64,000 nucleotides of DNA from Tetraselmis striata (Eukaryota > Chlorophyta > Chlorodendrophyceae > Chlorodendrales > Chlorodendraceae). The notes under the pieces are model-generated. The model was given only the letters and a program-made list of their open reading frames with translations, did not search any database and was not told the origin of the DNA. Shown piece by piece: positions 46,384 through 57,094 of this stretch; the first letter of the stretch is position 1; every line of letters starts with the position of its first letter. The stretch covers positions 248,001 to 312,000 of the forward strand of contig VCJN01001679.1 of NCBI GenBank assembly GCA_006384855.1, written 5' to 3'. The position numbers and the translations under genes were made by a program.

Positions 46384-46989
46384 ATGACCCGCTTCCACCG
46401 CTTGCTGCTACTTGCAACCATCGTCTTTCTTGTAACCCCATGCATCTATGCGCTGGGAGGAATGACCACGAGGCTGGCCCTTTGGAGAACATGTCCCCGT
46501 TCGATAGACGCGTTAATCAATACTAGAGGACGCTATATACCAAGGAGGCTTCTCGCGACATCAAATTTGCAAAGGAGCTTCTCTCTTCTAAAGGAGAGAA
46601 AATCTCGTGAGCACTACCGCATTATGCTCATCAACAACTACACCGCCCGCAGGATTGCGATGGAGGCGCAGCTGGACCCTTTCATCCTCAAGGGCGAGGA
46701 GGCCAACAGAGTTCCGGAGGCAGGGAACCAAAGGCAAGGCGGAGTCACCTCTTATTGCTCATCCTTCTACTCGTCGCTTAAAACACGCTCGGCGCAGGGA
46801 GCGAGGAACACGGCGACTCCAACTTTGACGACGAGCTTGGCAGCGACTCTTAACCGCGCGTCCCTCGGCATCGTCCTCAGCTTCCTGGGGGTTTCAAGGA
46901 GAAGAACACTGGTAAAACTCACGTTTTCCGTACCCAACAGTTTCAGCTCATATGGTGCTCGTCTTGTGTATTACTTGGCAGCTCTATGA
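46384..46989 (+). CDS. Hypothetical ORF with signal-peptide-like start
   Basis: A single open frame of 201 aa from the ATG at 46384. The first 25 residues (MTRFHRLLLLATIVFLVTP...) look like a signal peptide or membrane anchor. The rest is basic, with REHYRIMLINNYTARR and QLDPFILKGEEANR. No family was recognised. It sits just upstream of retroelement remains, so it may be a retroelement ORF1 fragment or a spliced gene of which only part is right. Confidence 0.3.
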   Translation: MTRFHRLLLLATIVFLVTPCIYALGGMTTRLALWRTCPRSIDALINTRGRYIPRRLLATSNLQRSFSLLKERKSREHYRIMLINNYTARRIAMEAQLDPFILKGEEANRVPEAGNQRQGGVTSYCSSFYSSLKTRSAQGARNTATPTLTTSLAATLNRASLGIVLSFLGVSRRRTLVKLTFSVPNSFSSYGARLVYYLAAL

Positions 46990-47087
46990 TGCCAACATAT
47001 GAAGTAACTTGACAGTTGAATCAGCGATGCGTTGATTTTTGAGAAAATTTTAAAAGAACGGGTTCTATATCACTGGCCTACAATTCC

Positions 47088-47386
47088 ATGAGTTGCATTG
47101 CACTTCGGAACTCGCCAGCAAACCTGCTGAGTTCTGCCGTCACCTGTCGCGCACACTACGGCGGGGGCTGTTGCAGCGGGGTCTCGGCTTGCGTGCATGG
47201 TACCCTGGGCGGCATTCTCTCTGCCGGTGTGCAGATGGCCAAGTCTGATGCGTGGGCTCGTGCCCACTCTGCGTCTTCTCATATGTTACTGCTTCCACCT
47301 TGCAGTCGCTGTAGAGGACCTTTCTGATTGTCCTTTTTTTTGGTGATTTCCTAATATCGCCTTCTACTGCTAGCTCATGTAATTAG
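47088..47386 (+). mobile_element. LINE 3' end, 5'-truncated
   Basis: The segment is collinear with the reverse complement of 57095-57350: GCTTGCGTGCATGGTAC, GGCGGCATTCTCTCTGCCGG and the tail GCTAGCTCATGTAA. It covers the last few codons and the 3'UTR of the same LINE family. Confidence 0.7.
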
Positions 47387-47639
47387 TTAGTGAATTGCAT
47401 TGCCAGCGCTTTGAAGTACCAGCAGCGAGCGTTTGCATTGCCAGCGCTTTGAAGTACCAGAGTTTTTTTTCCCATTACGAGCAGCGAGTAGCGAGTACCA
47501 GTACTCATAGCCTCCCAACCGCGAGATCGTAATCGGACGGCTGTGTAATTAAGGACCGTGGGTGGGCGGGCGGGTGGGTGGGTGGATTATAGTACTCAGT
47601 AGTACATGTCAGTAGATAAGCATTTTAGTCATGCACCTA

Positions 47640-49985
47640 TATAGGCCCGATCCGCTGCACCATACGGGTACCCGTACGGCAATAAAGCTCACGACTGTCG
47701 AAAAAACGACGCTTATTCGCTGGATGATTCAGTCATATCCCGATATGAAGAAAGAGGTTCCCGCAAAGCGCCCCGTCCCTGTAGATGAGGAGGTAAAGTC
47801 CCCCTCTTCAGAGTGGACCGTCCCTCGCTTCATCAGGAATCTACTTGTACCAGATACGAAGAAGCCGTGATTTTGTGCCCCCGGCAGCATATGTCTGTGC
47901 TGCCGACATGTATCGTGGAGGTGATATTTGCGGCCCATATTTGGCTAGGTCTCCTGAAAGAAAGAGCTCGTAAAGCTATGACGAAGCTGACGAAGCCCTC
48001 TATTCTTAAGGCAAATCAGGCTTCCGCAAACACTGAAGGAGGTGGTCGTCGTAATGGTGGTAATGATCGTGGTAACGGCGGCAAGCATGGTGGCCGTGGG
48101 GGCGGCGGTGGTAATCGCTATGGAGGTCGATGTTATTATTATAATAGTTTCGATCCCCTAGCTCAGGCCTACGTTATGGCCAGCAACTTACTGGCACAAC
48201 AAAATAACCATCTGGCTATCAACCTTCTTGTGGTCGTGTTGTCGGCCCCCGTTAACATGGCTGTGGCGCGTTTGGCCGCTTGACGCATCACTGCCATAAC
48301 GCCAAGAAGGGGTGGTTTGATGTACTACATCTCTGGATGTGTACACGGCTTCATGTAACATCTCTCCGATAATGCAAATGTGCATAGATCCTCTGGAATC
48401 TGAGACTGTCCGTTAAACTGTCTTTGCATTTTCATCTTTTTGTTTTCAGCTCTGGATGATAGCTATGTGTAGCAGCTTTTGAAATAAACCTTTGTTGTAG
48501 TCCACTCAGCATTTGGTTTTGTGAGTGAAGCCTCTCAGTTTGGCTAATTGATTCAGCTTTCACTTGCCATTTCTTTGCTCCCAACCCCCTAAGTATGTCC
48601 TTTGGCTCTAATCCCTTTTTGATTTCCACTTGATTTCATTTATTTGTATCGCTGACATTATAAATGTTTTCAGCTTATATTATGTGCTCTGGCATATTTA
48701 TAAATGTCTCTTGGAGTTGTATATTCTGATTTCTTTGTCGTATCATTCTTTATTCGTATCATTTAGTCTTCGAATTCGAATTTGACGTTGAGTCTTACAT
48801 TCTTCACATTCCCCCAGTTTTAGTATAATACCGTGCGTGTATGTCATTATGTTTGCTTTTGTGCAGGTGTCTGTCCTGGTTCCATATTAATCATCATGAT
48901 GATGAGTCTCATCGGGCTCTCAGAGAGCCTCAAGACGGATTTGAGATGGAGCAGGGCACACCACTGTTCCGAGTTGGCACTAATGTGAAGAAGTCACTCG
49001 CTTTTCGGCGTTCTTCATGCCGCCCGCGCTCATGCTGGGTCATGCGATGGAAGACTGCCCGTACGCTCGTGCCCCAGCTGGAGTTGGGGAACTCCCCGCT
49101 GAGTTTTCCAAACTCACACGGCCCACCAGAATACAGAATTTGTGGATGAGTGCGTTGCTGAGATAGTGGCTATTGGCAATGTGTCTCGGGCATCTGAAAA
49201 ACCTATTGTGGTTGGTCATGTGGAAGGGAAAGTATTATATGCTCAATAGCTTGCCATTTGGATTAAAAGTGGCCCCGGGTGCCTTTGCTAAGAGCATGTT
49301 TGAGTTGGTCAGATACTGGCGCAGAGAGGGTATGTATTAATGTTCTACCCTATTTAGATGACGATTTCCTATTTTCTGCCCTCGCAGTTGCTGATGCATC
49401 AGTGCTCTGCGAAAGAAATGTACTATATCAGTCTTGCACTTACTCCATTAGGTAGGTCAGGTTTATGTCTCAATATGGAGAAGAGCACCCATGTTCATGT
49501 TCAATTGCTCAAGCATTTGGGAGCTTTGGTTGAATGTGCCACCGGTACTTTATTTGTGCCAGAAGACCGGTGGGATATATAGGTTACAGCAAGGCATCGC
49601 CGCATTGCTGAATTCCCGCAGATGCGGAGTCAGTGTCAGTCCGCAAGCTGCCTAGTATTATCGGCCAAGCTATATCGATGAGGCCGGCTCTGGGTCCTTT
49701 GGCTCAGCTATATACTTGGCATCTTTATGCCGTTCAAAAGTTAGTGTGGTCCCGGTCCTCTTGGGTCACTCTTACACCAGAAGCTAGGAATGAAGTGTTG
49801 TTCTCGAAGGGCTTGGACAGAAGTTCCGGTGTAGGGTGGGCAGAATCTGGCCCCGCCAACATGTGGTTGAGATTAATTTGGAAACTTGTGCCAATGATGT
49901 TGGTTGTTGGGTTAGTTGGTCTTCTGATAAATGGGCTGTCTGATTCGATGACCGTCGCCATGTCCACGTCCACGCATGCGTACGC
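47640..49985 (+). mobile_element. Decayed DIRS-like retroelement (gag-like and RT remnants)
   Basis: A glycine-rich ORF at 47813-48283 (GGGRRNGGNDRGNGGKHGG) could be the gag-like part. At 49230-49580, read across frameshifts, there is LPFGLKVAPGAFAKSM, a catalytic YLDDDFLF-like motif, LNMEKSTHVHVQLLKHLGA and GTLFVPEDR. At 49633-49850, VSVRKLPSIIGQAISMRPAL and TLTPEARNEVLF match the region after the RT in DIRS/PAT-type elements. Several frame breaks and stops make it dead. No tyrosine recombinase was seen. Confidence 0.6.
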
Positions 49986-50077
49986 CAGCAAGCGCCGCCG
50001 CCACCCGAGCGGTGGCGGTATAGCCTTTGCGCTGCTGGCGACCGTCGCATCGAAAACCCGAGGCTCGTAGTCCTTCA

Positions 50078-50521
50078 TCACGTCCCCGAAATCGCAGGGC
50101 CCAAATGCCCGGTTGCATGCTGAAATAGTTGGGCCCGCGGTACGTCCGGCACACCTTGGTCACCGTGCACACGCTTGATCTCGCCGTTAAGCCTCCGCAT
50201 GAAGGCTGGACGAAAGCGAAACGCCTTCTTGATGGCCTCGGCGTGATTCCGGGCGCGTGCGAGGTAGGAGGTGAAGTCTTGATTCGCAACAGAGACGTAA
50301 GGTAGCAGCTCGTCGTCGAGGGCAACGAAAAGAGCAGCCATGCGGGCCCCAAAACACGTCGTTCGAATGTACTCCTCATGTGGCGGCAGCAGACGCCGGT
50401 CATTTTGCTCGAGGTAGTCGTTCGCCAGGTCGGGACGCAAAAGAAAAAGCGCAGGCACCAACTCGGCTGAACGGTCGAACGCCCTCGTAATCGGACTGTC
50501 TATGCTCGTTGCAGTGCCCAT
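50078..50521 (-). CDS. Hypothetical protein, 147 aa
   Basis: An ATG frame from 50521 without introns, MGTATSIDSPITRAFDRSAELVPALF..., containing HPPHEEYIRTT-like and FTSYLARARNHAEAIKKAF segments that look helical. The frame may continue after a shift into the overlapping frame at 49912-50403. No family was recognised. It lies beside the DIRS remnant and may be element-derived. Confidence 0.3.
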   Translation of the reverse strand: MGTATSIDSPITRAFDRSAELVPALFLLRPDLANDYLEQNDRRLLPPHEEYIRTTCFGARMAALFVALDDELLPYVSVANQDFTSYLARARNHAEAIKKAFRFRPAFMRRLNGEIKRVHGDQGVPDVPRAQLFQHATGHLGPAISGT

Positions 50522-52399
50522 GGCACCGCGAGGTAGTCGTCCTCGTCACTCGCGGATTTTGTTCCGACACGGCCGCTCTGAGCTGGCTCTAGCAAGTCGC
50601 GCCGGGGTGCACTTCGCGGCTCCCCCGCTGCCATTCGCCTATCCCGCTACGTGCTGCCCGGAACTAGAGACATGTGCTCCGTCTCCACAAGCAACACGTT
50701 CACGAGCAGTCACTTGGGCCAACGTCGATGTGTGCTAGCGCAGCAATATGTATGGACTAATGGGCTTGCATGTATGCTGGCAACGATTCGAGTAGTGTCG
50801 CCGCGGCGACGGGTCATTATTCTCCATCAGGCATGGTGACGCGCGGACGTACGGATGAGAATTACACACACGGATGGTAAGTCGGGTGTGGTTTTGAAAT
50901 AACAACATGTGACCTTACAACATGTTACGACACAGTTAAGCGTTGTGTGCAACGCAACGAAAGTAAAAGATGGCAGGCTCGGTTGTAGTCACGGCTGCTT
51001 TTATGTCTACTCATGTTGCATCCTTGCAGCAACGAAGGGTGAACTAGTAACCCGTACCACTTAGCATGACCGGCAGCCGGAAAAGCGGTTAGGATAGGAG
51101 GAAACCCCATAAACACTTTGGACGAACATAGTCGCTATATACTGATGAGGCGGCCCGCGCGCTTGGCTCTCAAGCATAGGCGGCGCGCGGGCGTCAGGGC
51201 GCAAAGCATCATCAGCTGCAATATAGAATTATTCATCGTAATATCTATGTTGCTACCCGATGTAGGTACGACGTACCTACATATCGGGTAGCAATTGTAC
51301 ACGTGTACAGCGATTTAGACTCAACTCGCCTACCCCGTCGAACAGCGCACCCAAACGTCCAAGTTTTTCAATATAACTCAAACCGCAGAATGACAACCCA
51401 CCGGTCTCGACCTGGTGTGGTTGCCAGACCTCTCTCGGCAACCTGCCAAGCACCCACGCAAGCGCAAGATGGGCCAACCGCGGCATGTCTGCCGAGATCA
51501 GCGCCTATTATTTTGGGGTTTTTCTTGTGAGGCGCGCACTACGCGAGATGTGGGCGTCAACTCTATGTTACGAGTCGTTTGGGTCATGGGGAAGGTACAT
51601 GTGGCGGCACGGGGTGGGTGGGGCGCATCTTGCGGTCGGGCCTTGAGGGATCGTCAACTGTACACGTGTACAATTGCCCGCCGATGTTTTCTCGACGGTC
51701 GAACCACCCACTCGACACGGTCTGAGCAAGTCACAGAAGCTACATGACGGTTTGGTGGGCGAGTTTTGAGATATGGATCACATTACAATACCATTCGACT
51801 CGTAACCGTATGACAGCCTGTCAGCCCCGCTAGATGTGGAGGATGTGAAATCTACAATCGTCTAGGCGCCATTGCGCCAAATCACGACCCATGTCATCAG
51901 CACAACTGCCTACTCAATATAGCCTCCTATGGATGCGCCATGCGCCATATATATTCTTGACAACAACACGCCACTTGGACAAGTGTCCCAGCCTCGAGCG
52001 ACATGGCGCATGTGGTCGCTTGGGAATCGGCGCGAAATGGCGAGTAATGATGCAAGTGCCGCCGCCCCGCCGCCGTTTATCTCTCCGCCAAGTTCTAACC
52101 TGCGACGGCAACATGTGTTAGCAGTCATATACCAGGCTATCTGGTCGAAGGGACGGAAACTCAGCAGCATGTGCTTAGAACTCTAAGGCCATGTACACGT
52201 GTACGGTTAGCTGTACACGTGCACAATGCCCGAAGTTCGATAGCGCATATCGGTATGCTCACCTACGCCTTATCCATGTGAATGTCTTCCGGCCTGCCGC
52301 CCGGTTGGTCCCAGCAATAGCGCGCTTGGCCGCGGCCGCGGCCATTGTTCCGCCCTCGGCCGCACCCATCTCAGCCGATCAGCGAAGCAAGTCATCGCT
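50522..52399. other. Gene-free region with palindromes
   Basis: No supported ORF. It holds a near-perfect inverted repeat at 51249-51294 and TGTACACGTGTACA palindromes near 51296 and 51660, with a variant near 52195. Confidence 0.5.
51249..51294. repeat. Near-perfect hairpin
   Basis: TTGCTACCCGATGTAGGTAC and its complement (with a two-base insertion) face each other around a 3-base loop, giving about 20 paired bases. Confidence 0.7.
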
Positions 52400-53100
52400 C
52401 GTACATGTATAGTCTTCCAAGGCTCAAGCCGCCCGTGGCGGCGGGGCCCTCAGGCATGCGTAACGAGTATCTCCGCTGCTTGGTGGGTGACTATACCCCG
52501 CGGCGACGGGCCGCCCGCGGCGGTTGGCGTCATGTCGGAGGTGGCCTCAATATGCCTCCACCAAGGTCGCTAGCCCGGCTCGTTGTCGGCTGACTCTTTT
52601 GCCTCTGCCGGGCTTGTGCCCCACGTAAAGAAGCTAGGCGCGGGCGGCACCCCGGACGTTTGGCCTAATGTGGCAGTCGGGGAGGCGGAATGTCACGCGG
52701 CGGGGCGAGAACTGATGGACATGCGGGACGCGTATGTATCGGTAGCGTGCTCGCGCCGTCTCAACTTCGCTCGTCGGCATTTCGAAGTGGACTCCGTGCT
52801 CATCCACGGTGTTCGCTACTTCATCGCCGAGAAGCTTGCTTCGCCCGCGCGCTGCCATCGTTCTTACGATCTACGCAACGCCTATACAACGAGCCGTGGC
52901 GCCGCGTCATCATCCAACGCCATGTCGATTGCTCTCCTCTCCACCCCGTCATCTAATCATCCATTTGCTCCTGACCTCACTGCTCTCCACGGATGCATTT
53001 TCCCTTGGCGACAATCGCTCCGCCCGTCTGCGGTCGGAGGACGGCGTGCAACTAGCAGAGCGCACCGTTGTCTACGACCTATACGGCTACGCCAATTATT
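52400..53100 (+). pseudogene. Broken LINE RT copy, 5' part
   Basis: Frame fragments show the RT N-terminal region (PRLKPPVAAGPSGMRNEYL) and DSVLIHGVRYFIAEKL, followed by DLRNAY, all closely related to the element at 1-2517. Stops and frameshifts are frequent. The copy loses collinearity near 53065 and then continues at 53960. Confidence 0.7.
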
Positions 53101-53104
53101 TATA

Positions 53105-53950
53105 GTTACATGAGCTAGCTGCAAAAGGCGATCTGGAAATCACCCGAAAAGGCAATATAGGAAATGTCCTACAACATTTGCGAGGTGGAAACAACACCAG
53201 AAGAGGATGCGGAATGACCATGGGTAGACGCATCAGACCTAGCCGTCCGCACTCCAGCAGAGAGAATGCCGCCCAAGGGTACCATGCACGCAAGCAAAGA
53301 CTCGCTGCAACAAGCCCCTCCGCGTGCGCGACAGGTGATGGCGAACTCAGCGTGCGCGACAAAGTTCCGAAGAGCTTGGACGGACTGGCCACGTAGGAAG
53401 CATTAAGTCGGGGCGGGAGGACGGCCAGGGAAGCTGCTCACAGCAAGCAACACCGCGAAGATGTAGACCACCGTCAAAGCGGATTTTCCGAGGCGCGGTC
53501 CTCAACCACAAGAGGGTAATGCCGGTGCACACCCTGCACCGGGGCGGAAGACGCCCGGTTCGCCGCCATCTTGTTGTGCTCCGCCTCGGTCGCCGCGATC
53601 CCCGGGGTGCACCAGCGGGGGTCGTTGCCCCAAGTGGGGGTCGTGGAGGACACGCACGCGAAATCGATCATGTAATCGCACGCCCCCCTCCCCCCCCCCC
53701 CCCCCCCCCCGCCAGAGTCAAATCCGACGGCCGCGAGCGGTCCGCTGGGCGCAATTATCCTACGGGTCGTGGTTTCGAGTACGATGTGCACGAGTACTAG
53801 TACGATGCTGGGTTCCCGAGTCGAACGATGGAGTATATGTGCGATACAATAATATATTGTCTTGTGCAAAGCGTTGTGACAACTTGTAACATTTTTTCAT
53901 TTTGAATAAAAAACATCGCAGTTTCTAGTCTCTGCACCACCAATGCACAC
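53105..53950 (-). mobile_element. LINE 3' fragment inserted antisense in another LINE
   Basis: Positions 53105-53740 match 57095-57770 at DNA level, including CGGCAGAGAGAATGCCGCCC-like, GATGTAGACCACCGTCAAAG and ACGCGAAATCGATCATGTAA words. On its own strand it ends with the shared TGTAA tail. It splits the two halves of the older RT copy at 52400-53100 and 53960-55330. The exact left and right junctions are unclear. Confidence 0.65.
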
Positions 53951-53959
53951 CACCATATG

Positions 53960-55330
53960 TGTTTTGAGTCTCGTCCAAACGCTCGAGACTGTCTCGATAT
54001 CCTTCTGCGTCGCGGTTCACCTGGAAGTGGGGGAGTGCGACAACACTACGCTGGAGGCCACATGCGGGGCGGCGCGTTTTAATGCCGGCGATGGGTTTTT
54101 GGTGGGTCTGCCGGAGCACGTCTGGCGGGCCCTTCGAGCCTGCCTCCCGCTCATCAAGGCGTCCGTACGTGGGACGCTGTGTGCGCCTCAACACGATGCA
54201 TGCGCACAACGCAGATATGGACTGACGCCGCGCGACGCGAGGCCCCGGCCTACATCAAGTGGCCCAAGCTGAGTCCGGCCATCACGCCATTCCGGTCCTC
54301 AACGTGCCACTCGGATCGATATAGCATGTACATGCCTACATGCGTGGCATGGCAAAGGAGCTACATGAGGAGGTGGGCGTCAGACTGAGCAAGCTCCTAT
54401 CTCCTAAGCCCAACCGTCAGTACACCCATGCCCTAGATCACCACGCGTGGGACTTATTCAAGCACCGCATTATGCAACACATGGCGGGGCATTGGCTCCG
54501 CAATTGCCTCCCCTCATCCGAGGTTGAGGCCTTCGCGAAGGCGGTGAATGAGACCGTTCTTGCGCTCGTCGAGCCGGTGCTATGGGTCTCTTTTCATACC
54601 ACCGCGTATGGCACCGACACCAAACCCCGGTCACGGCTGCCGATTTAGTGGCAGAGCTCATCATGCACAATCCGGGCGACCCTGGCCCCGCGACAGCGGA
54701 GGTGGCTTCTTTGAGCGAGGATGCAGTGGCCTGAGCATGCAGCAGGCTTCAGCTCCCCATTTGGTGAACGATATTGGCATCCACCGCATGGCTACCGTCC
54801 GTGATGCCGCCTTTTTCGGCCGCATGAACAACATCCTCCCGCGGTTCCTCAATATGAACTTCAGATACCAACACCCCCTCTCATGGCTGGTTTCTGTGAC
54901 CAACAACTTGAGTCCATACTTAGTGCCGAAGCAGCTTCAACCCAATTTCTTCCGCCCGCCCGTATGATTGCTTTCTCAGCGATGCGCGTTAGTCGGCCAT
55001 TTACTCTGCGGCAATGTGCGAAGCGTGGGGGCGCCTTCACCCGGCTACTGCTGACCACCTCAACGATGATGGCGCCCGCGTGAAAAAGCGGGAGGCGGAG
55101 GCTGCATCGGGCTCGCCGAAGGAGCTGACGGCTTTCTTGGACCATGCCAACAACTATTGTCTTCATGATGAGGTGGGCACTCTCAGTGTCACGTGCAGGG
55201 AACGGATCTTGTTCGGCCAGCTCAACACGGAGTCGGGCATGTGTAAAAAATGTCCATGGACACGATGCTGACTGGGTACATAGCAACCATGTGCGCTGGC
55301 AGGGTGATAGGAGGGACATTTCGAACTAGC
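53960..55330 (+). pseudogene. Broken LINE RT copy, 3' part
   Basis: Resumes similarity to the first element from just after its GVQQGAPL motif: SFCVAVHLEVGECD, AARFNAGDGFLVGLPEHVW (the catalytic ADD has become AGD), KHRIMQHMAGHWLRNCLPS and GSPKELTAFLDHANN. Multiple frameshifts and a lost catalytic residue show it is dead. Similarity ends near 55245. Confidence 0.75.
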
Positions 55331-56129
55331 GTCAGGATGAAGTACACGTACTCAGTCGACTCGATTGGAAGAAAATGCAGATGTGATGTCTAATTTGCAC
55401 GTGGGACCATGATGACTCCTGCCTTTAGCTTGCAGATTGTTTTATATATGTACACAAAATAAATAATTACACACAATTGCCAGTGAGACTACACCTCGCA
55501 GATCCTCCTCGGCGCCCCCCAAATCGTCGAGGGCAGGTGAATGAAAATCGTCAGCTGATTCATCTTTCAGGACGTGCTACGGCGTGGATCGGCACACACA
55601 AATGCTGATGAACACCATATCAATGACACAACAATCTAATCGGTCACATCCATATTGATAGATATCGAGAGGAAAGGCCCACTTCATGCTGAAAGAGAAA
55701 TACATTGTTGCAAGACTGCAACTTGTTTGATGGAATGCTGGAAGCGAGATGGCTGGATGCAGTAGATGAAAACCTCCCGCTCACACCGGGGAGTAGTGCA
55801 CGGCATCAAAGGCGAAGCAGTGTCTACATTATAGCTACATTGTAAATTACAAGCACATGTAAATAGCACCCCATGCGCTGCCTGTCTCTACGTCCCAGCT
55901 ATAAACCCGCAATGCTGTACTATCGGCTATTGCTGAAGATTGGTATTCGCTGTGTCTGATGTAAACAAAGCCCGCGCGTTGTTCCATGCCCAACCCGCGA
56001 TTCACACAACACACCATGTGCCCAGTTCCGTCTCAGCCCACCTTATCGATGGGCAGCCACACCCTTGCAGTTGCTATCCTATGTACGCAAAAGACGCTAG
56101 TGTGCCTCACTTCCTATGGATCGCCGCCG
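55331..56129. other. DnaJ gene 3' flank
   Basis: No gene seen. TTACA at 55847-55851 (TGTAA on the minus strand) may be the J-protein polyadenylation signal, 279 bases past its stop. Confidence 0.4.
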
Positions 56130-56840
56130 CTACCGTTGTCGCTGCTGCCGGGCGTTTGCCCGTCCCGCTCGTGCCAGCATATCTCCCAGCAGCCACGCAG
56201 TCACGTCCAGGTCGTATGAGAGCTCCATGGCTTGCAGTTGCACGAAAAGCACTTCCAGCTGCTCCCGGGTGACGTACAGCACGGCACCGGGCCCGGTGTA
56301 CACGCCCCGCGCCAGCAGCCCCTCTTCTGGGCTCGCGCCCGCAGCCGCCGCCTCTTGTAGCTCGCGCCACATGAAGGGGTCCACATTGCAAGCAAACGGG
56401 TTAACAAACAACCTGTCTGCCGGCCCAGAGCACCGGTCGAATTCGTCGCCCTGACCCTCCTGGGCACGCCCCGCCGCGGTCATTGCAGGCGCGCGACCCT
56501 CCACTCGCGCCAGCGCTGCTTCATATGCCAGATTGAGCGCCGTGGCTGCAGCTGTGGCGTCGCCCTCGTCTGTGCTGACATCCGGGTGAGTGGTCTTCAT
56601 CTTCCTGATGTAAGCTGCCCGTATCTCCTCCTTTGTCACCTGGGATCCGGACAGGCCCAAGAGGTCGTAAGGGTCGCTACGGGATGCGGACAGCTGGTGG
56701 CTACGCCTCCGCCGGCCCAAGTGACACTCGCTGGTGCTGCCTAGGCGCGGCAAGGAGGCGTAGCGGACTGAGGGGAGCGTCGCGCCGCTGCTGGGCAGCA
56801 GGCGCCATGTATCCGGCACTGCAGACTTTGGCGCGCGCAT
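56130..56840 (-). CDS. J-domain (DnaJ-like) protein, single exon
   Basis: An intronless ORF of 236 aa from the ATG at 56840 to the TAG at 56130-56132. Residues 1-52 are basic and serine-rich (RRRRSHQLSASRS), consistent with a chloroplast or mitochondrial transit peptide. Residues 56-112 form a J domain (DPYDLLGLSG, EEIRAAYIRKMKTTHPD) with the HPD motif intact at 85-87, so it should stimulate an Hsp70 ATPase. The C-terminal half (CNVDPFMWRELQEAA, VYTGPGAVLYVTREQLEVLF) resembles the region of plastid J-proteins linked to ferredoxin-like domains, but no iron-sulphur cysteine cluster is seen. It is flanked on both sides by retroelement sequence. Its lack of introns differs from the other host genes. 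Confidence 0.85.
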   Translation of the reverse strand: MRAPKSAVPDTWRLLPSSGATLPSVRYASLPRLGSTSECHLGRRRRSHQLSASRSDPYDLLGLSGSQVTKEEIRAAYIRKMKTTHPDVSTDEGDATAAATALNLAYEAALARVEGRAPAMTAAGRAQEGQGDEFDRCSGPADRLFVNPFACNVDPFMWRELQEAAAAGASPEEGLLARGVYTGPGAVLYVTREQLEVLFVQLQAMELSYDLDVTAWLLGDMLARAGRANARQQRQR

Positions 56841-57094
56841 AGTGGCTGTGTTTTAGCGAGACGTGTCTGCAGCCCGGTGCGGGGGGGAGGGGGTTGGGGA
56901 GCAGGCCAGGCCAGGTTGGGGCGGGAGATGGCTTTACTATAAGTAATTACATGAGCTAGCAGCTTTACTATCGTGTGGTATGTTACTGCCAGCAGTAGTT
57001 CACCTCTCCATACTGCTCATTTGCGACTGCTTACGCATTTAAAATAATAAGTAATCTTCATACTATGCAAAGAATACAAGTATGAATAGTTTCA

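Noticed and set aside
55940..56454. Plus-strand ORFs over the J-domain gene
   Set aside because: Antisense shadows; the minus frame has the HPD motif and J-domain pattern.
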